DNA of 48,210 nt, taken from Deltaproteobacteria bacterium (GTDB taxonomy: Bacteria > Myxococcota > B64-G9). The stretch covers positions 1-48,210 of the forward strand of contig JAFDKH010000041.1 in NCBI GenBank assembly GCA_019307065.1, written 5' to 3'. Shown piece after piece: positions 1 to 8,307 of the stretch. The translations under genes were made by a program, and so were the position numbers. Each line of letters starts with the position of its first letter. Within the stretch, counting starts at the first letter, position 1. The notes under the pieces are model-generated. The model did not search any database, was not told the origin of the DNA, and saw only the letters and a program-made list of their open reading frames with translations.

Positions 1-1522
1 CTTCTTTTTGCTCTTGCAACAGGCGCGCTATCGGCACCCGGTAATCACCGGTTTCTTCTTTGCCCTTGGTCACGAAAGTGTAATAAGGGTCAATCCCGAT
101 CCGGCGCAAGAGCATCCGCAGCCGGGCTGCTTCGAAGCGGCGCGAGGTGAAGAAAGTATAAACCTGCTGATTGAAAACACTGATGCCCTGGCGCTTGATC
201 CGGTCGACGGCGGTCACCATTTGGGGAGTAATCTCGTAGGGGTGCTCGACGTGGGTAACCAGGCAGACTTCCCGCCGTCCGGGCTGGCGGAATTTGCCCA
301 GCAGGTCAGCCAGGTTTTGGGTGATGCGCATCGGAATGGTAACCGGCACGCGGCTGCCGATTCGAATCAAGTCGATGTGATCAATGGCGGCAATTCGAGA
401 TAGGATCTTCTCGATTCGCTCGTTACTCATGATCAGCGGATCGCCGCCGGTGATCAGAACCTCACGAATGGCCGAATGTTCTTCTATCCATTGCAGGGCG
501 GCTTCGATCTTCTCTTCGGAAGCCATCGCCCCGGGAGCCATAGCCTGGTCGATCTCCCAGTTGCGCTGACAGTAAACGCAAATCTGCGGGCAGGTATTGT
601 AGGGTTTGAGAATCAAGATGGCCGGGTAGCGTCGGGTAACCAGGTCGATCGGCGAGGTGTCGTATTCACCCATGAAGTCGAAGGCCTGGCCACGGTCGGA
701 GCGGTGCTTTTCCATTTCGGCCACATAGCTGGTCGGCGGCAAGACCTGGGCCCGAATGGCGCGATCGCGGCTCGAGGGCTGCTGATCCATCAGCGAAGCG
801 TAGTAGGGCGTAATCCCGAAGGCCAGATTGCATTTGTTGGCGCGTAAAATCGCGTCTTTTTCTGAATCGCTCAACCCGACTACCTTGGCGACTGATTCAG
901 CATCGGTGAGCACATGCTGGACATGCCAGCGCCAGTTGTCCCAGTTTTCGGATTGACCCCCCAGGGCTTTGATGATCTGCTCACTCCTGGCCTGGCGACG
1001 CTGAATTGCTTCGGCAGTCAAGCCGTCGGCATAGCCGGCCATCTTCTTGGCGGCCGCCTCCCAAATCTTGTCCAGTTCGTCCGAACGTACTTTGGAGGCT
1101 TCGCGCCCACTCATATCGGCCGAGAGTTTCGATTCATCGGGCGCCGAAAAAAGCGAGCGACCCTCGATACCCATAATCATATTGATGATTTCGGCGAAGA
1201 AACCGGCCTGTAGATCGGTGCGGGCCTGGCCGCGGGCAATATCCCAAATAGCCTGGGTCACGCTGAAACCAGCTTTTTTGTCAGATGAGGGCTTGATGAT
1301 GCTCATAAAAGCCCTAACGCAATCACGCCGGCGAATGATCTCGCCTGGCAACAACTTGTCGGTCAGGTTGTCGGGATCGTACTCATGGCCTGCCACCCAA
1401 TCGAAAGCGTTTTCGCGGGCTTGTTCCAAAGAACCGCAGTCTTTTAACCGGGTGAGCAGTAGAGTGGCTTCTTTTTTGAAACTCTCCAGACTATAATCGA
1501 CTTCGGGGTTCCAGCTAGACAT
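1..1522 (-). CDS. KamA/lysine 2,3-aminomutase-family radical SAM enzyme, 3' end cut by window
   Basis: About 507 codons are visible; the frame runs off the left edge without a stop. The 4Fe-4S motif CPQICVYC (CxxxCxxC) lies at residues 311-318, a SAM-binding GGDPL at 359-363, and family stretches HPYEIT near 427 and NQQVYT near 451. The family uses SAM, an iron-sulfur cluster and PLP to move an amino group from C2 to C3 of lysine or glutamate. The PLP lysine and substrate-binding Asp residues would lie in the missing part, so the substrate cannot be stated. The cluster motif sits about 190 residues later than in ordinary ~420-residue aminomutases, so there is a long N-terminal extension, as in the longer KamA-like proteins. 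The ATG at 1522 is preceded by GGGAG at good spacing. It is divergent from ispE. Confidence 0.93.
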   Translation of the reverse strand, partial: MSSWNPEVDYSLESFKKEATLLLTRLKDCGSLEQARENAFDWVAGHEYDPDNLTDKLLPGEIIRRRDCVRAFMSIIKPSSDKKAGFSVTQAIWDIARGQARTDLQAGFFAEIINMIMGIEGRSLFSAPDESKLSADMSGREASKVRSDELDKIWEAAAKKMAGYADGLTAEAIQRRQARSEQIIKALGGQSENWDNWRWHVQHVLTDAESVAKVVGLSDSEKDAILRANKCNLAFGITPYYASLMDQQPSSRDRAIRAQVLPPTSYVAEMEKHRSDRGQAFDFMGEYDTSPIDLVTRRYPAILILKPYNTCPQICVYCQRNWEIDQAMAPGAMASEEKIEAALQWIEEHSAIREVLITGGDPLIMSNERIEKILSRIAAIDHIDLIRIGSRVPVTIPMRITQNLADLLGKFRQPGRREVCLVTHVEHPYEITPQMVTAVDRIKRQGISVFNQQVYTFFTSRRFEAARLRMLLRRIGIDPYYTFVTKGKEETGDYRVPIARLLQEQKE

Positions 1523-1630
1523 GCAAAACTCCCTTCACCGAGCGACATCATTGCATGATCGTGGTATCTTGGCAACCTGACACACTCTTGTAGATCAAAC
1601 AGATTGGATTTCAGCCCGATCTGGGGCATC

Positions 1631-2497
1631 ATGTCGACAATGGAGACAATCAGCTTACAAGCGCCGGCTAAAATTAACTTGTATCTGCGGGTTCTTGGTC
1701 GCCGCGCAGATGGCTATCACAATATTGAATCGCTCATGTCTCCAATTTCCCTATACGATACGATAACCCTCGAGCCTAGTTCTGACGAAATATCAGTCAC
1801 CTGCCCCGGTCATTCAGAACTAGACGGCAGCAATAACCTGGCCTATCGGGCAGCAGTTGCATTTACGACCGAAAACGCGCAAAGCGGGGACAGGTTAGGT
1901 GTAAGCATTCGTATTGAAAAGAAGATCCCGATTGCGGCCGGGTTGGGAGGCGCCAGCTCGGATGCCGCTAGTGTGCTGATCGGTTTGAACAAATTGGCAA
2001 AAAAACCGCTGGCTGCCAAAAAACTTCATGAAATTTCGGCCCGGCTGGGGGCCGATGTCCCGTTTTTTCTGAAATCAGGGCCCTGTATTGCGCGTGGAGT
2101 CGGACACGATCTCGAAAAAGTGGCCGACCTGGCCAAATTTTGGGTGCTTTTGGCCAGTGCCCCCTTTGGTCTATCCACCCGCCAAGTCTACGAAAGTCTC
2201 AATTTACCGTTGACATCAAAGAAAACCGATGGTACGAATTGTGCCCCTGTTTCGTTTGCAGGATTTGAGCAATTGGCCGCCAGTTTGCACAACGATTTAC
2301 AACAAGCCAGTGCGCGAATAAAACCTGTAATCGAAAAGGTTTGCAAAGACCTGATCAAGTCGGGTGCTTCCGGTGCTATAATGACAGGAAGTGGGCCGAC
2401 AGTTTTTGGTTTGTTTCGATCTGAAGAAGAATTACTAGCTGCGCAAACCAAGATCGAAAGGGAACATGAATGGCAGTATCTCGTGGCAAAAGGGTAA
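1631..2497 (+). CDS. ispE: 4-diphosphocytidyl-2-C-methyl-D-erythritol kinase
   Basis: Cytosolic GHMP-family kinase of the MEP isoprenoid pathway. It phosphorylates the 2-hydroxyl of CDP-methylerythritol with ATP. Visible motifs are PAKINLYLRVLGRRADGYHN near the N-terminus, the glycine-rich ATP loop AAGLGGASSDAAS, the catalytic Asp in RLGADVPFF, and the C-terminal MTGSGPTVFGL. The length of 288 aa is normal. The ATG at 1631 was chosen because GGGG lies just upstream at 1623-1626. An ATG at 1640 is also possible, and the open frame extends upstream to 1604 without a ribosome site. It heads the housekeeping run that continues with spoVG and prs, an order common in deltaproteobacteria. Confidence 0.97.
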   Translation: MSTMETISLQAPAKINLYLRVLGRRADGYHNIESLMSPISLYDTITLEPSSDEISVTCPGHSELDGSNNLAYRAAVAFTTENAQSGDRLGVSIRIEKKIPIAAGLGGASSDAASVLIGLNKLAKKPLAAKKLHEISARLGADVPFFLKSGPCIARGVGHDLEKVADLAKFWVLLASAPFGLSTRQVYESLNLPLTSKKTDGTNCAPVSFAGFEQLAASLHNDLQQASARIKPVIEKVCKDLIKSGASGAIMTGSGPTVFGLFRSEEELLAAQTKIEREHEWQYLVAKG

Positions 2498-2581
2498 TCT
2501 ATCTAGGCAGCATTCCGCTACGTAGTACGGCTTGAGTCTCACCCTAGGATTCCCGGGGGGGGACACGGGAGGAATTTCACC

Positions 2582-2998
2582 ATGGAAATCACGGAAGTCA
2601 GAGTATTCCCGGTTAGCGAGGAGAAGCTCAAGGCCTATGCAACCATTACCTTCGATCGCTGTTTTGTGGTCAGAGACCTCAAGGTAATCCAGGGGAACAA
2701 TGGTTTGTTTGTTGCGATGCCCAGCAAGAAACGCAAGGATGGGACATTCAAGGACACAGCCCACCCACTCAATACCGAGACTCGTGAAATGATTGAAGCT
2801 GAAGTTCTGGCAGAATATCGGCGTGAGCTCGAGCGTACAGGTGCTCCGCCTCCTGATGTTGGTGATCGTAAGCTGGAGACCGCAAGCGAAACCGATGATT
2901 CCGGGGAGTCCGGCGATTCCGACGATTCCGAGAGCGAACCAGATGAAGCCACTGATTCGGGCGGGGAAAACCCTTCAGGAGAATCTAGCGACGCCTGA
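2582..2998 (+). CDS. spoVG: SpoVG family protein with acidic Ser/Asp/Glu tail
   Basis: Small regulator of the SpoVG family, known as a septation/sporulation factor in Bacillus and as a nucleic-acid-binding protein in several bacteria. The SpoVG core covers roughly residues 1-85, with MEITEVRVFP at the start, then RDLKVIQGNNGLFVAMPSKK and AHPLNTETR. After it comes a tail of about 45 residues made mostly of Ser, Asp, Glu and Gly. The ribosome site GGGAGGAA precedes the ATG at 2582 at good spacing. It lies between ispE and prs, the usual position in delta-type genomes. Its exact role here cannot be read from sequence. Confidence 0.95.
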   Translation: MEITEVRVFPVSEEKLKAYATITFDRCFVVRDLKVIQGNNGLFVAMPSKKRKDGTFKDTAHPLNTETREMIEAEVLAEYRRELERTGAPPPDVGDRKLETASETDDSGESGDSDDSESEPDEATDSGGENPSGESSDA

Positions 2999-3074
2999 TT
3001 CAAACTGCACTTCAAAATAATTTTCAAGGCCCGGCTGGTCAGTTAAAAACTCCCAGCAATACGAGAGGGACCAA

Positions 3075-4022
3075 GTGTACCAAGAAGACTCCCCACTTAT
3101 TTTTTCAGGAAACTCGAATGTCGAGCTTGTCCGTGCTATTACCAGCTACCTGCGCACGCAACCAGCCAAGGCTGCTGTAGCCAAGTTTTCCGACGGCGAG
3201 ACAACTGTTGAGATCGGTGAGAACGTCCGGGGCAAGAACTGCTTCGTGGTACAATCTACATGCCACCCGGCCAATCATCATATCATGGAGCTTTTGATTA
3301 TCATGGACGCGCTACGGCGTTCATCGGCCGGCCAGATTATCGCCATCATTCCCTACTACGGGTATGGCCGCCAGGATCGCAAAGTAGCCCCGCGTACGCC
3401 GATTACTTCAAAACTCGTAGCCGATATGTTGACCGCGGCCGGGGCCGATCGAGCTGTCTCAATCGATTTGCATGCCGGACAAATTCAGGGGTTCTTCAAC
3501 ATCCCCTTCGATCACCTGTATGCCGCACCGGTTTTGCTGGATGACATGACAAAACGTTTCGAGAGACCGCCGGTGGTCATCTCCCCGGATGCCGGTGGAA
3601 CCGAACGCGCCCGGGCCTATTCCAAGCGACTCAAATCGACTCTGGCTATCGTCGACAAACGCCGCGACGCTCCGAATGTTTCAAAAGTAATGCACCTGAT
3701 CGGTGACGTCGAAGGACAAGACGCCTTGTTGATCGACGACATGGTCGACACGGCCGGCACACTCACGCAGGGCGCCAGGGTTATTGCCGATGCCGGGGCA
3801 AAAAAAGTAGTCGCCTACGCTGTTCACCCGGTACTCAGCGGCCCGGCAATTGAACGCATTGAAGATTCGGCTCTGGACGAGCTCGTCGTGACCGATACGA
3901 TTCCGTTGCACGACAATGCCCGAGCCTGCAATAAAATACGAACTCTCTCCGTGGCTCCGCTGCTTGGCGAAGCCATCAGGCGCATTCACATGCAAGACTC
4001 GGTGAGTGCCCTGTTTGTTTAA
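3075..4022 (+). CDS. prs: Ribose-phosphate pyrophosphokinase (GTG start)
   Basis: Makes PRPP from ribose 5-phosphate and ATP for nucleotide, histidine and tryptophan synthesis. The 315-residue length is standard. Visible are YYGYGRQDRK in the ATP-binding flap region, the signature DLHAGQIQGFF, SPDAGGTERARAYSKRL, and the PRPP-binding loop LLIDDMVDTAGTL. The start is GTG at 3075, preceded by GAGGGA at 3065-3070 with four bases between; no better in-frame start is seen. It is followed 29 bases later by rplY, with no terminator visible between them, so cotranscription is likely. Confidence 0.97.
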   Translation: MYQEDSPLIFSGNSNVELVRAITSYLRTQPAKAAVAKFSDGETTVEIGENVRGKNCFVVQSTCHPANHHIMELLIIMDALRRSSAGQIIAIIPYYGYGRQDRKVAPRTPITSKLVADMLTAAGADRAVSIDLHAGQIQGFFNIPFDHLYAAPVLLDDMTKRFERPPVVISPDAGGTERARAYSKRLKSTLAIVDKRRDAPNVSKVMHLIGDVEGQDALLIDDMVDTAGTLTQGARVIADAGAKKVVAYAVHPVLSGPAIERIEDSALDELVVTDTIPLHDNARACNKIRTLSVAPLLGEAIRRIHMQDSVSALFV

Positions 4023-4051
4023 GTATTGCATATGTGTGTTGGAGGAAAGTG

Positions 4052-4708
4052 ATGGACATCCCAGTATTGAAAGTTGAACCGCGAGAAGTAAAAGGCAAAG
4101 GCCCCTCAGCCAAGATGCGTCGACAAGGCCGGATTCCGGCGATCTGTTACGGCAAGGCCAAAGAGGCCATTTCTCTGACTGTTGATCCGATTGAACTGGT
4201 CAGCATCTTGCGCGGACCGCGTGGGATGAACTCTCTGATCAAACTCGAAGGTTCGTCCGACGATCGCACGGTCTTTGTTCAGGAGCTGCAGAAACATCCT
4301 GTCGAGAGAGACATTCTGCATGTCGATTTCATTCATGTAGATCCAAACAAGGCAATCGTGCGCAGTGTTCCCGTGGAGTTTGTCGGCAAGTCCGAAGGCG
4401 TTAAACTGGGCGGCGTTTTACAAGTCACTATGCGCGAGATCCAGGTCGAGACTTTGCCGGCCACTGAACTTCCCGACGGCGTCAAGGCGCTCTTCGACCG
4501 CAACTACTCTATCTGCGCAGTCGTTGCACCGACCGAAGAGAAGGAAGAGGAAAAGCCGGAAGAAGAAGAAGGCGAAGGACTCGAGGCAGCCGAGGGCGAA
4601 GAGGGCGCTGCCGAGGCGAAAGAAGGAGACGAGACGAAAGAAGGAGACGAGAAGAAAGAAGAAGGCGCCGCAGATCAAGGCAAGAAACCGGACGGGAAGA
4701 AGAAATAG
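4052..4708 (+). CDS. rplY: 50S ribosomal protein L25 / CTC form with charged tail
   Basis: The 5S-rRNA-binding L25 protein in its long CTC form. The N-terminal L25 domain (residues about 1-92) contains MRRQGRIPAICYGK and HVDFIHVD. It is followed by the TL5-like C-terminal domain with VPVEFVGKSEGVKLGGVL. The last ~55 residues are almost only Glu, Lys, Gly, Ala and Asp and include a perfect tandem DNA repeat. The ATG at 4052 follows GGAGGA at 4041-4046 with five bases between. The frame is open from a GTG at 4034, but that codon lies before the ribosome site. It sits directly before pth, the usual rplY-pth pair. Confidence 0.96.
   Translation: MDIPVLKVEPREVKGKGPSAKMRRQGRIPAICYGKAKEAISLTVDPIELVSILRGPRGMNSLIKLEGSSDDRTVFVQELQKHPVERDILHVDFIHVDPNKAIVRSVPVEFVGKSEGVKLGGVLQVTMREIQVETLPATELPDGVKALFDRNYSICAVVAPTEEKEEEKPEEEEGEGLEAAEGEEGAAEAKEGDETKEGDEKKEEGAADQGKKPDGKKK
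4617..4652 (+). repeat. Perfect 2 x 18-bp tandem repeat in the rplY tail
   Basis: Two identical adjacent 18-bp units (4617-4634 and 4635-4652), starting CGAAAGAAGG and ending GACGAGA. They encode the repeated KEGDE motif of the L25 tail. The unit length keeps the frame, so slippage could change tail length without breaking the gene. Confidence 0.9.
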
Positions 4709-4747
4709 TTTTGGTTTATCTGTGGCCCGTTGCGCTTAGGTCACGTT

Positions 4748-5335
4748 ATGCTCTTTGTTATTGTGGGATTGGGTAACCCCGGAAATATTTACGGCGCGAC
4801 CCGACATAATATCGGCTTCAGGGTATTGAATCACCTGGCCATGCAGTGCAAGATCGAGCTGAACAAGCTTGAGCACTTTGCACATGTCGGTTCGGGAAAC
4901 ATTGCCGATCGGCGAGTGCTGCTGGTCAAGCCGCAAACTTACATGAACCGAAGTGGCCTGGCAGTCGAAGATGTCAGCCGGTTCAACGAGGTGCCGCTGG
5001 ATCGAATCGTTGTAGTCCACGATGATATCGATCTTGCGCTTGGACGAATCCAGGTTCGCCGGGGCGGCGGACACGGCGGACACCGCGGGTTGCAGTCGAT
5101 CATTGAGACTATCGAGGCCAATGACTTCATCAGGCTTCGACTCGGAATCGATAGACCGGCTGAAGCGCAAGAGGTAAGCGAATATGTTCTCGAGGCGTTT
5201 AACTCGGCCGAACTCGAGATAGTTGCCGATGTCGTTCAACGGGCGACAGCGGCCTTGATAACCTGGTTGGAGGATGGGCTGAATACAGCCATGAATCGTT
5301 TCAACCCATGGAAACTGAGTGAGGACAAAAATTGA
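4748..5335 (+). CDS. pth: Peptidyl-tRNA hydrolase
   Basis: Cytosolic enzyme that cleaves peptidyl-tRNA dropped from stalled ribosomes. The 195-residue length is typical. Visible are VGLGNPG at the N-terminus, the catalytic His in TRHNIGFRVL, KPQTYMNRSG, and HDDIDLALG followed by RRGGGHGGHRGLQSI. The ATG at 4748 follows AGGT at 4738-4741; an upstream TTG at 4730 lacks a ribosome site. The stop at 5333-5335 overlaps the probable TTG start of the next small gene, which suggests translational coupling. Confidence 0.97.
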   Translation: MLFVIVGLGNPGNIYGATRHNIGFRVLNHLAMQCKIELNKLEHFAHVGSGNIADRRVLLVKPQTYMNRSGLAVEDVSRFNEVPLDRIVVVHDDIDLALGRIQVRRGGGHGGHRGLQSIIETIEANDFIRLRLGIDRPAEAQEVSEYVLEAFNSAELEIVADVVQRATAALITWLEDGLNTAMNRFNPWKLSEDKN

Positions 5336-5550
5336 ACTTCAAAAGAATGGCGATCAGTGGGTTTGTCACCGGTTTGCTTGTCTGGGGTTTGTCCGAGCTG
5401 TTTCAATGGATTTTGGCAGACCTGATCGGGGCCGGCGACCTCGCCAGAATCGCTCCGGGTTTGGCCGGATTGGTATTAGGAATAACTATGTCTGCCCTGG
5501 TGCAGATGATTAAGAAGAAACGTCAGGAGATGCTTAGCGGAGGACAGTAA
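5332..5550 (+). CDS. Small two-helix membrane protein, unknown function
   Basis: 72 residues with two hydrophobic segments (about residues 7-28 and 40-61) and a basic end KKKRQE. I do not recognise the family. The TTG at 5332 overlaps the pth stop and has GAGGA at 5321-5325 six bases upstream. The next start, an ATG at 5347, has no comparable ribosome site. Position between pth and rpsF with tight coupling argues that it is a real gene. In other genomes this slot can hold unrelated genes, so no function is inferred. Confidence 0.75.
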   Translation: MNFKRMAISGFVTGLLVWGLSELFQWILADLIGAGDLARIAPGLAGLVLGITMSALVQMIKKKRQEMLSGGQ

Positions 5551-5629
5551 TTCGGCTGATGCTCCGCCTCACCATACTCCTTGCTCTGAAGCAGGAAGCT
5601 ACAGGGCTATAACCCGCAGGGAGGTCAAG
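5551..5629 (+). promoter_or_regulatory. rpsF leader with two small hairpins
   Basis: A 79-base gap before rpsF. A seven-pair stem with a one-base bulge can form at 5578-5596 (TCCTTGCT against AGCAGGA, loop CTGA), and GGG/CCC can pair at 5604-5615. Many bacteria control this operon by S6:S18 binding to the rpsF leader. I cannot match the known motif with confidence, so this is only a candidate site. GGGAGG precedes the ATG. Confidence 0.3.
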
Positions 5630-6163
5630 ATGTATCTCAGGGAGTACGAAACTATCTATATTCTTCGGTCCGATCTTTCGGACAGCGAGGGTACCGAGGT
5701 TAACCAAAAGCTAGCCACTGTACTCGACAAACAAGGGGCCAAGATCCTCAAGCAAAGTTCTTGGGGTAAGAAAAAGCTGGCTTACGAGATAAAGAAGCAG
5801 CCCAAAGGTGTTTTTCACATTATGCAATTTCTCTCACAGCCCGGTGCAGTCCTTGAGTTCGAGCGCAATCTCAAGATCCTCGAACCGGTCTTGAAGTTCC
5901 AGACGATCAGGGTCGCCACAAACGTCGATGTCGACAAACGTTTGGCAGAACAAGAGGCTGCCAACAAGGCCCAGGCCATCATCGAAGCCAAGCGCGAGGC
6001 CGAAGCAGCCGCACGGGCCGAGGCTCAGGCTGTACATGACGCCGCAATGCAGGCCGAAAGAGATAAAGCCGCCGCCCTGCGCGCCGAAGAAGCCAGCCAA
6101 AAATCGGCAGACGAGACTCCGATCGAAGAACCAGAGTCCGCACCAGTCGAGAAAGAGGAGTAA
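5630..6163 (+). CDS. rpsF: 30S ribosomal protein S6 with long helical tail
   Basis: Small-subunit protein that pairs with S18 on the platform. The S6 fold occupies about residues 1-100 (MYLREYETIYILRSDLS, WGKKKLAYEIKKQPKG, FERNLKILEPVLKF). The remaining ~75 residues form an Ala/Glu/Lys-rich, probably coiled-coil extension ending in a Glu/Pro/Ser tail, which makes the protein 177 aa instead of about 100. The ATG at 5630 follows GGGAGG. rpsR starts three bases after its stop, so the S6-S18 pair is coexpressed. The single-stranded DNA-binding gene often found here is absent. Confidence 0.96.
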   Translation: MYLREYETIYILRSDLSDSEGTEVNQKLATVLDKQGAKILKQSSWGKKKLAYEIKKQPKGVFHIMQFLSQPGAVLEFERNLKILEPVLKFQTIRVATNVDVDKRLAEQEAANKAQAIIEAKREAEAAARAEAQAVHDAAMQAERDKAAALRAEEASQKSADETPIEEPESAPVEKEE

Positions 6164-6166
6164 ATC

Positions 6167-6433
6167 ATGCCTGGTCCTAAAAGAGGAAATTTCAAGGGGA
6201 AAAAACGCAAGCGCCCGTTCCCGCGACGCAAAGTTTGCCGGTTCTGTGCTGACAAGAATCTCAAAGTGGATTATCGCGACGCCAACTCTTTGAAGTATTT
6301 CATTACTGAAAGAGGAAAGATCATTCCACGGCGGATATCCGGCAACTGTGCCCATCACCAGCGTCAGGTTTCAAAGGCGATTAAGCGAGCCCGACAGATC
6401 GCGTTGGTGCCCTTCTCCACCTCGACAATTTAG
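6167..6433 (+). CDS. rpsR: 30S ribosomal protein S18, zinc-binding form
   Basis: 88 residues with the S18 core [20 protein letters not shown] and a basic N-terminus. CRFC near residue 24 and NCAHHQ near residue 60 supply the Cys/His ligands of the C+ (zinc-binding) S18 type. Other bacteria keep zinc-free versions induced under zinc limitation. This is relevant because the window also carries a probable zinc-type uptake locus at 22.4-26.8 kb. It starts three bases after rpsF. Confidence 0.97.
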   Translation: MPGPKRGNFKGKKRKRPFPRRKVCRFCADKNLKVDYRDANSLKYFITERGKIIPRRISGNCAHHQRQVSKAIKRARQIALVPFSTSTI

Positions 6434-6446
6434 GGGAGCCTAAGCT

Positions 6447-6890
6447 ATGAAAGTTATTCTTCGCGAAGATGTTCCCGAACTCGGGGCTGTCGGCGAATTG
6501 GTATCGGTTAAAGACGGATACGCCAGAAACTACTTGATTCCCAAGCAACTGGCTGTTCTGGCCAACACCAAGAACATTCGCCAGATGGATCACCAGAAAC
6601 GCCTGATCGAAGCAAACAAGGTCAGAGTCAGAAAAGAAGCCGGTGATATTGCAGGTCAGCTGGAAACAGTTTCTTGCACGATTCCCATGCTGGTCGGTGA
6701 GCAAGATAAACTCTTCGGCTCGGTTACGTCTAAGGACATTGAAGAAGCCCTGCAACACGAAGGCATCACCTTATCACGTAAGAGAATCATTCTCGATGAG
6801 CCGATCAAGAGCCTGGGTGTCTATACTGTCGACGTACGCTTGCATTCGGAAGTGACTGCGAAACTCAAGATATGGGTAGTCGCAAAGTAA
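6447..6890 (+). CDS. rplI: 50S ribosomal protein L9
   Basis: 147 residues, normal for L9. The N-terminal rRNA-binding domain starts MKVILREDVPELG and includes VKDGYARNYLIPKQLA. A long charged connecting helix follows, then the C-terminal domain with KLFGSVTSKDIEEAL and ILDEPIKSLGVYTVDVRLH. AGGGGAGCC lies before the ATG at 6447, 13 bases after rpsR. It is part of the rpsF-rpsR-rplI-dnaB run. Confidence 0.97.
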   Translation: MKVILREDVPELGAVGELVSVKDGYARNYLIPKQLAVLANTKNIRQMDHQKRLIEANKVRVRKEAGDIAGQLETVSCTIPMLVGEQDKLFGSVTSKDIEEALQHEGITLSRKRIILDEPIKSLGVYTVDVRLHSEVTAKLKIWVVAK

Positions 6891-6939
6891 GCGATTGATT
6901 TGACAACTGACGTCCAAGCCCGTGCCTGGTCGAGGGGAC

Positions 6940-8295
6940 ATGGAACCCACGCTTCAACCCAAAAAGCCTCCCCAGAACATTGAGGCCGAGCAATCGGTTT
7001 TGGGTGGGGTCTTGCTGGACAACGCCGTACTCGACCAGGTTCTCGACGTAGTCGGTGATCAAGATTTTTACCGTGAAGCCAATCGTAAGATCTTTACGGC
7101 CATGACAGAGATGTCCCAAAAGAGCGAAGCGATTGACTACCTGACACTCGAAGACCGGCTGAAGTCTCATGGCCAGCTCGAAGAAATCGGCGGAGTAACT
7201 TATCTGGCTTCTTTGACCGATCGGGTGCCAAGCCTGGGTAACGTCGTTTATTACGCCCGAATAGTACGCGACAAAGCAATCGCCCGACGACTGATTCACG
7301 CCGCCACCGAAATTCTACAGGCCGGCCTGGAAAACCGTGAAAACGTCGACGACTATCTCGACAGCGCCGAGCAGCTGATTTTCAATGTTTCTCAGAAACG
7401 CGAGCTGGCCGGGGTAGTTCCAATAAAAGACCTGGTCAAGGACAGCTTCGATACAATCGACAAGCTCTACCAGGAGAAAGATCTCTACACCGGCGTGCCC
7501 TGCGGCTTCCGTGATTTGGACGAAATGACCTCAGGATTTCAGAAATCCGATCTGGTCATCGTGGCCGGACGCCCTTCGATGGGCAAAACCAGCCTGGCTT
7601 TGAACATGGCCCAGCATGCCGCCAGCCAGGGCAGTCAACCGACTCTGTTCTTCTCGCTCGAGATGAGTAAAGAGTCGCTGACCATGCGCATGTTGTGTGC
7701 CGAAGCTCGAGTCGACTTCCTCAGAGTGCGGACAGGGCAGTTGACCGATAGTGATTGGGGCAAACTGGCCCGCGCGGCCGGTTTGCTCAGCGAGGCCGAA
7801 CTGTTCATTGACGATACGCCCGGAATCCGGGTAATGGAAATGAGAGCCAAGGCCCGGCGGCTGCAAGCCGAACTGCGCAAGCAAGGCAAAGACCTGGGCA
7901 TGGTCATGATGGATTACCTTCAGCTGGGCAGTGCCAGCGGCCGAATGGATAGCCGCGAGCGTGAAATCTCGGAAATTTCGCGTTCTTTAAAGGCCCTGGC
8001 CAAAGAGCTGAGTGTGCCGGTCGTCGCGCTCAGTCAGCTTTCGCGCAAGCCTGAATCGCGCGAATCCAAGCGACCGCAAATGTCCGACCTTAGAGAATCG
8101 GGGGCAATCGAGCAGGATGCCGATGTAATTTTGTTTATCTATCGCGACGAGGTCTACAACGAGAACTCACCTGACAAAGGGATCGCCGAAATTATAATCG
8201 GCAAGCAACGTAACGGTCCGATCGGAACGGTCAAGCTGCAGTTCTCACCGGAATACACACGCTTCGAAAACCTGGCCCGCGATCGTGATTATTGA
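6940..8295 (+). CDS. dnaB: Replicative DNA helicase DnaB
   Basis: Hexameric helicase that unwinds DNA ahead of the replisome. The N-terminal domain begins PQNIEAEQSVLGGVLLDN. The RecA-like domain has Walker A GRPSMGKTS at 210-218, EMSKESLTMRM, Walker B MMDYLQL near 323-329, and QLSRKPESR followed by SDLRESGAIEQDADV. No intein interrupts it. About 451 aa from the ATG at 6940, which has GAGGGG close upstream (a short two-base gap). A GTG at 6922 is possible but has no ribosome site. The usual partner after rplI. Confidence 0.96.
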   Translation: MEPTLQPKKPPQNIEAEQSVLGGVLLDNAVLDQVLDVVGDQDFYREANRKIFTAMTEMSQKSEAIDYLTLEDRLKSHGQLEEIGGVTYLASLTDRVPSLGNVVYYARIVRDKAIARRLIHAATEILQAGLENRENVDDYLDSAEQLIFNVSQKRELAGVVPIKDLVKDSFDTIDKLYQEKDLYTGVPCGFRDLDEMTSGFQKSDLVIVAGRPSMGKTSLALNMAQHAASQGSQPTLFFSLEMSKESLTMRMLCAEARVDFLRVRTGQLTDSDWGKLARAAGLLSEAELFIDDTPGIRVMEMRAKARRLQAELRKQGKDLGMVMMDYLQLGSASGRMDSREREISEISRSLKALAKELSVPVVALSQLSRKPESRESKRPQMSDLRESGAIEQDADVILFIYRDEVYNENSPDKGIAEIIIGKQRNGPIGTVKLQFSPEYTRFENLARDRDY

Positions 8296-8307
8296 GAAGG
8301 GGTATCG

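Noticed and set aside
361..370. GATTCGAATC resembling a tRNA T-arm
   Set aside because: It lies inside the aminomutase coding frame and no acceptor stem or anticodon arm can be formed around it.
2498..2581. Possible tRNA between ispE and spoVG, as seen in some relatives
   Set aside because: No cloverleaf can be drawn; the stretch only holds the spoVG ribosome site.
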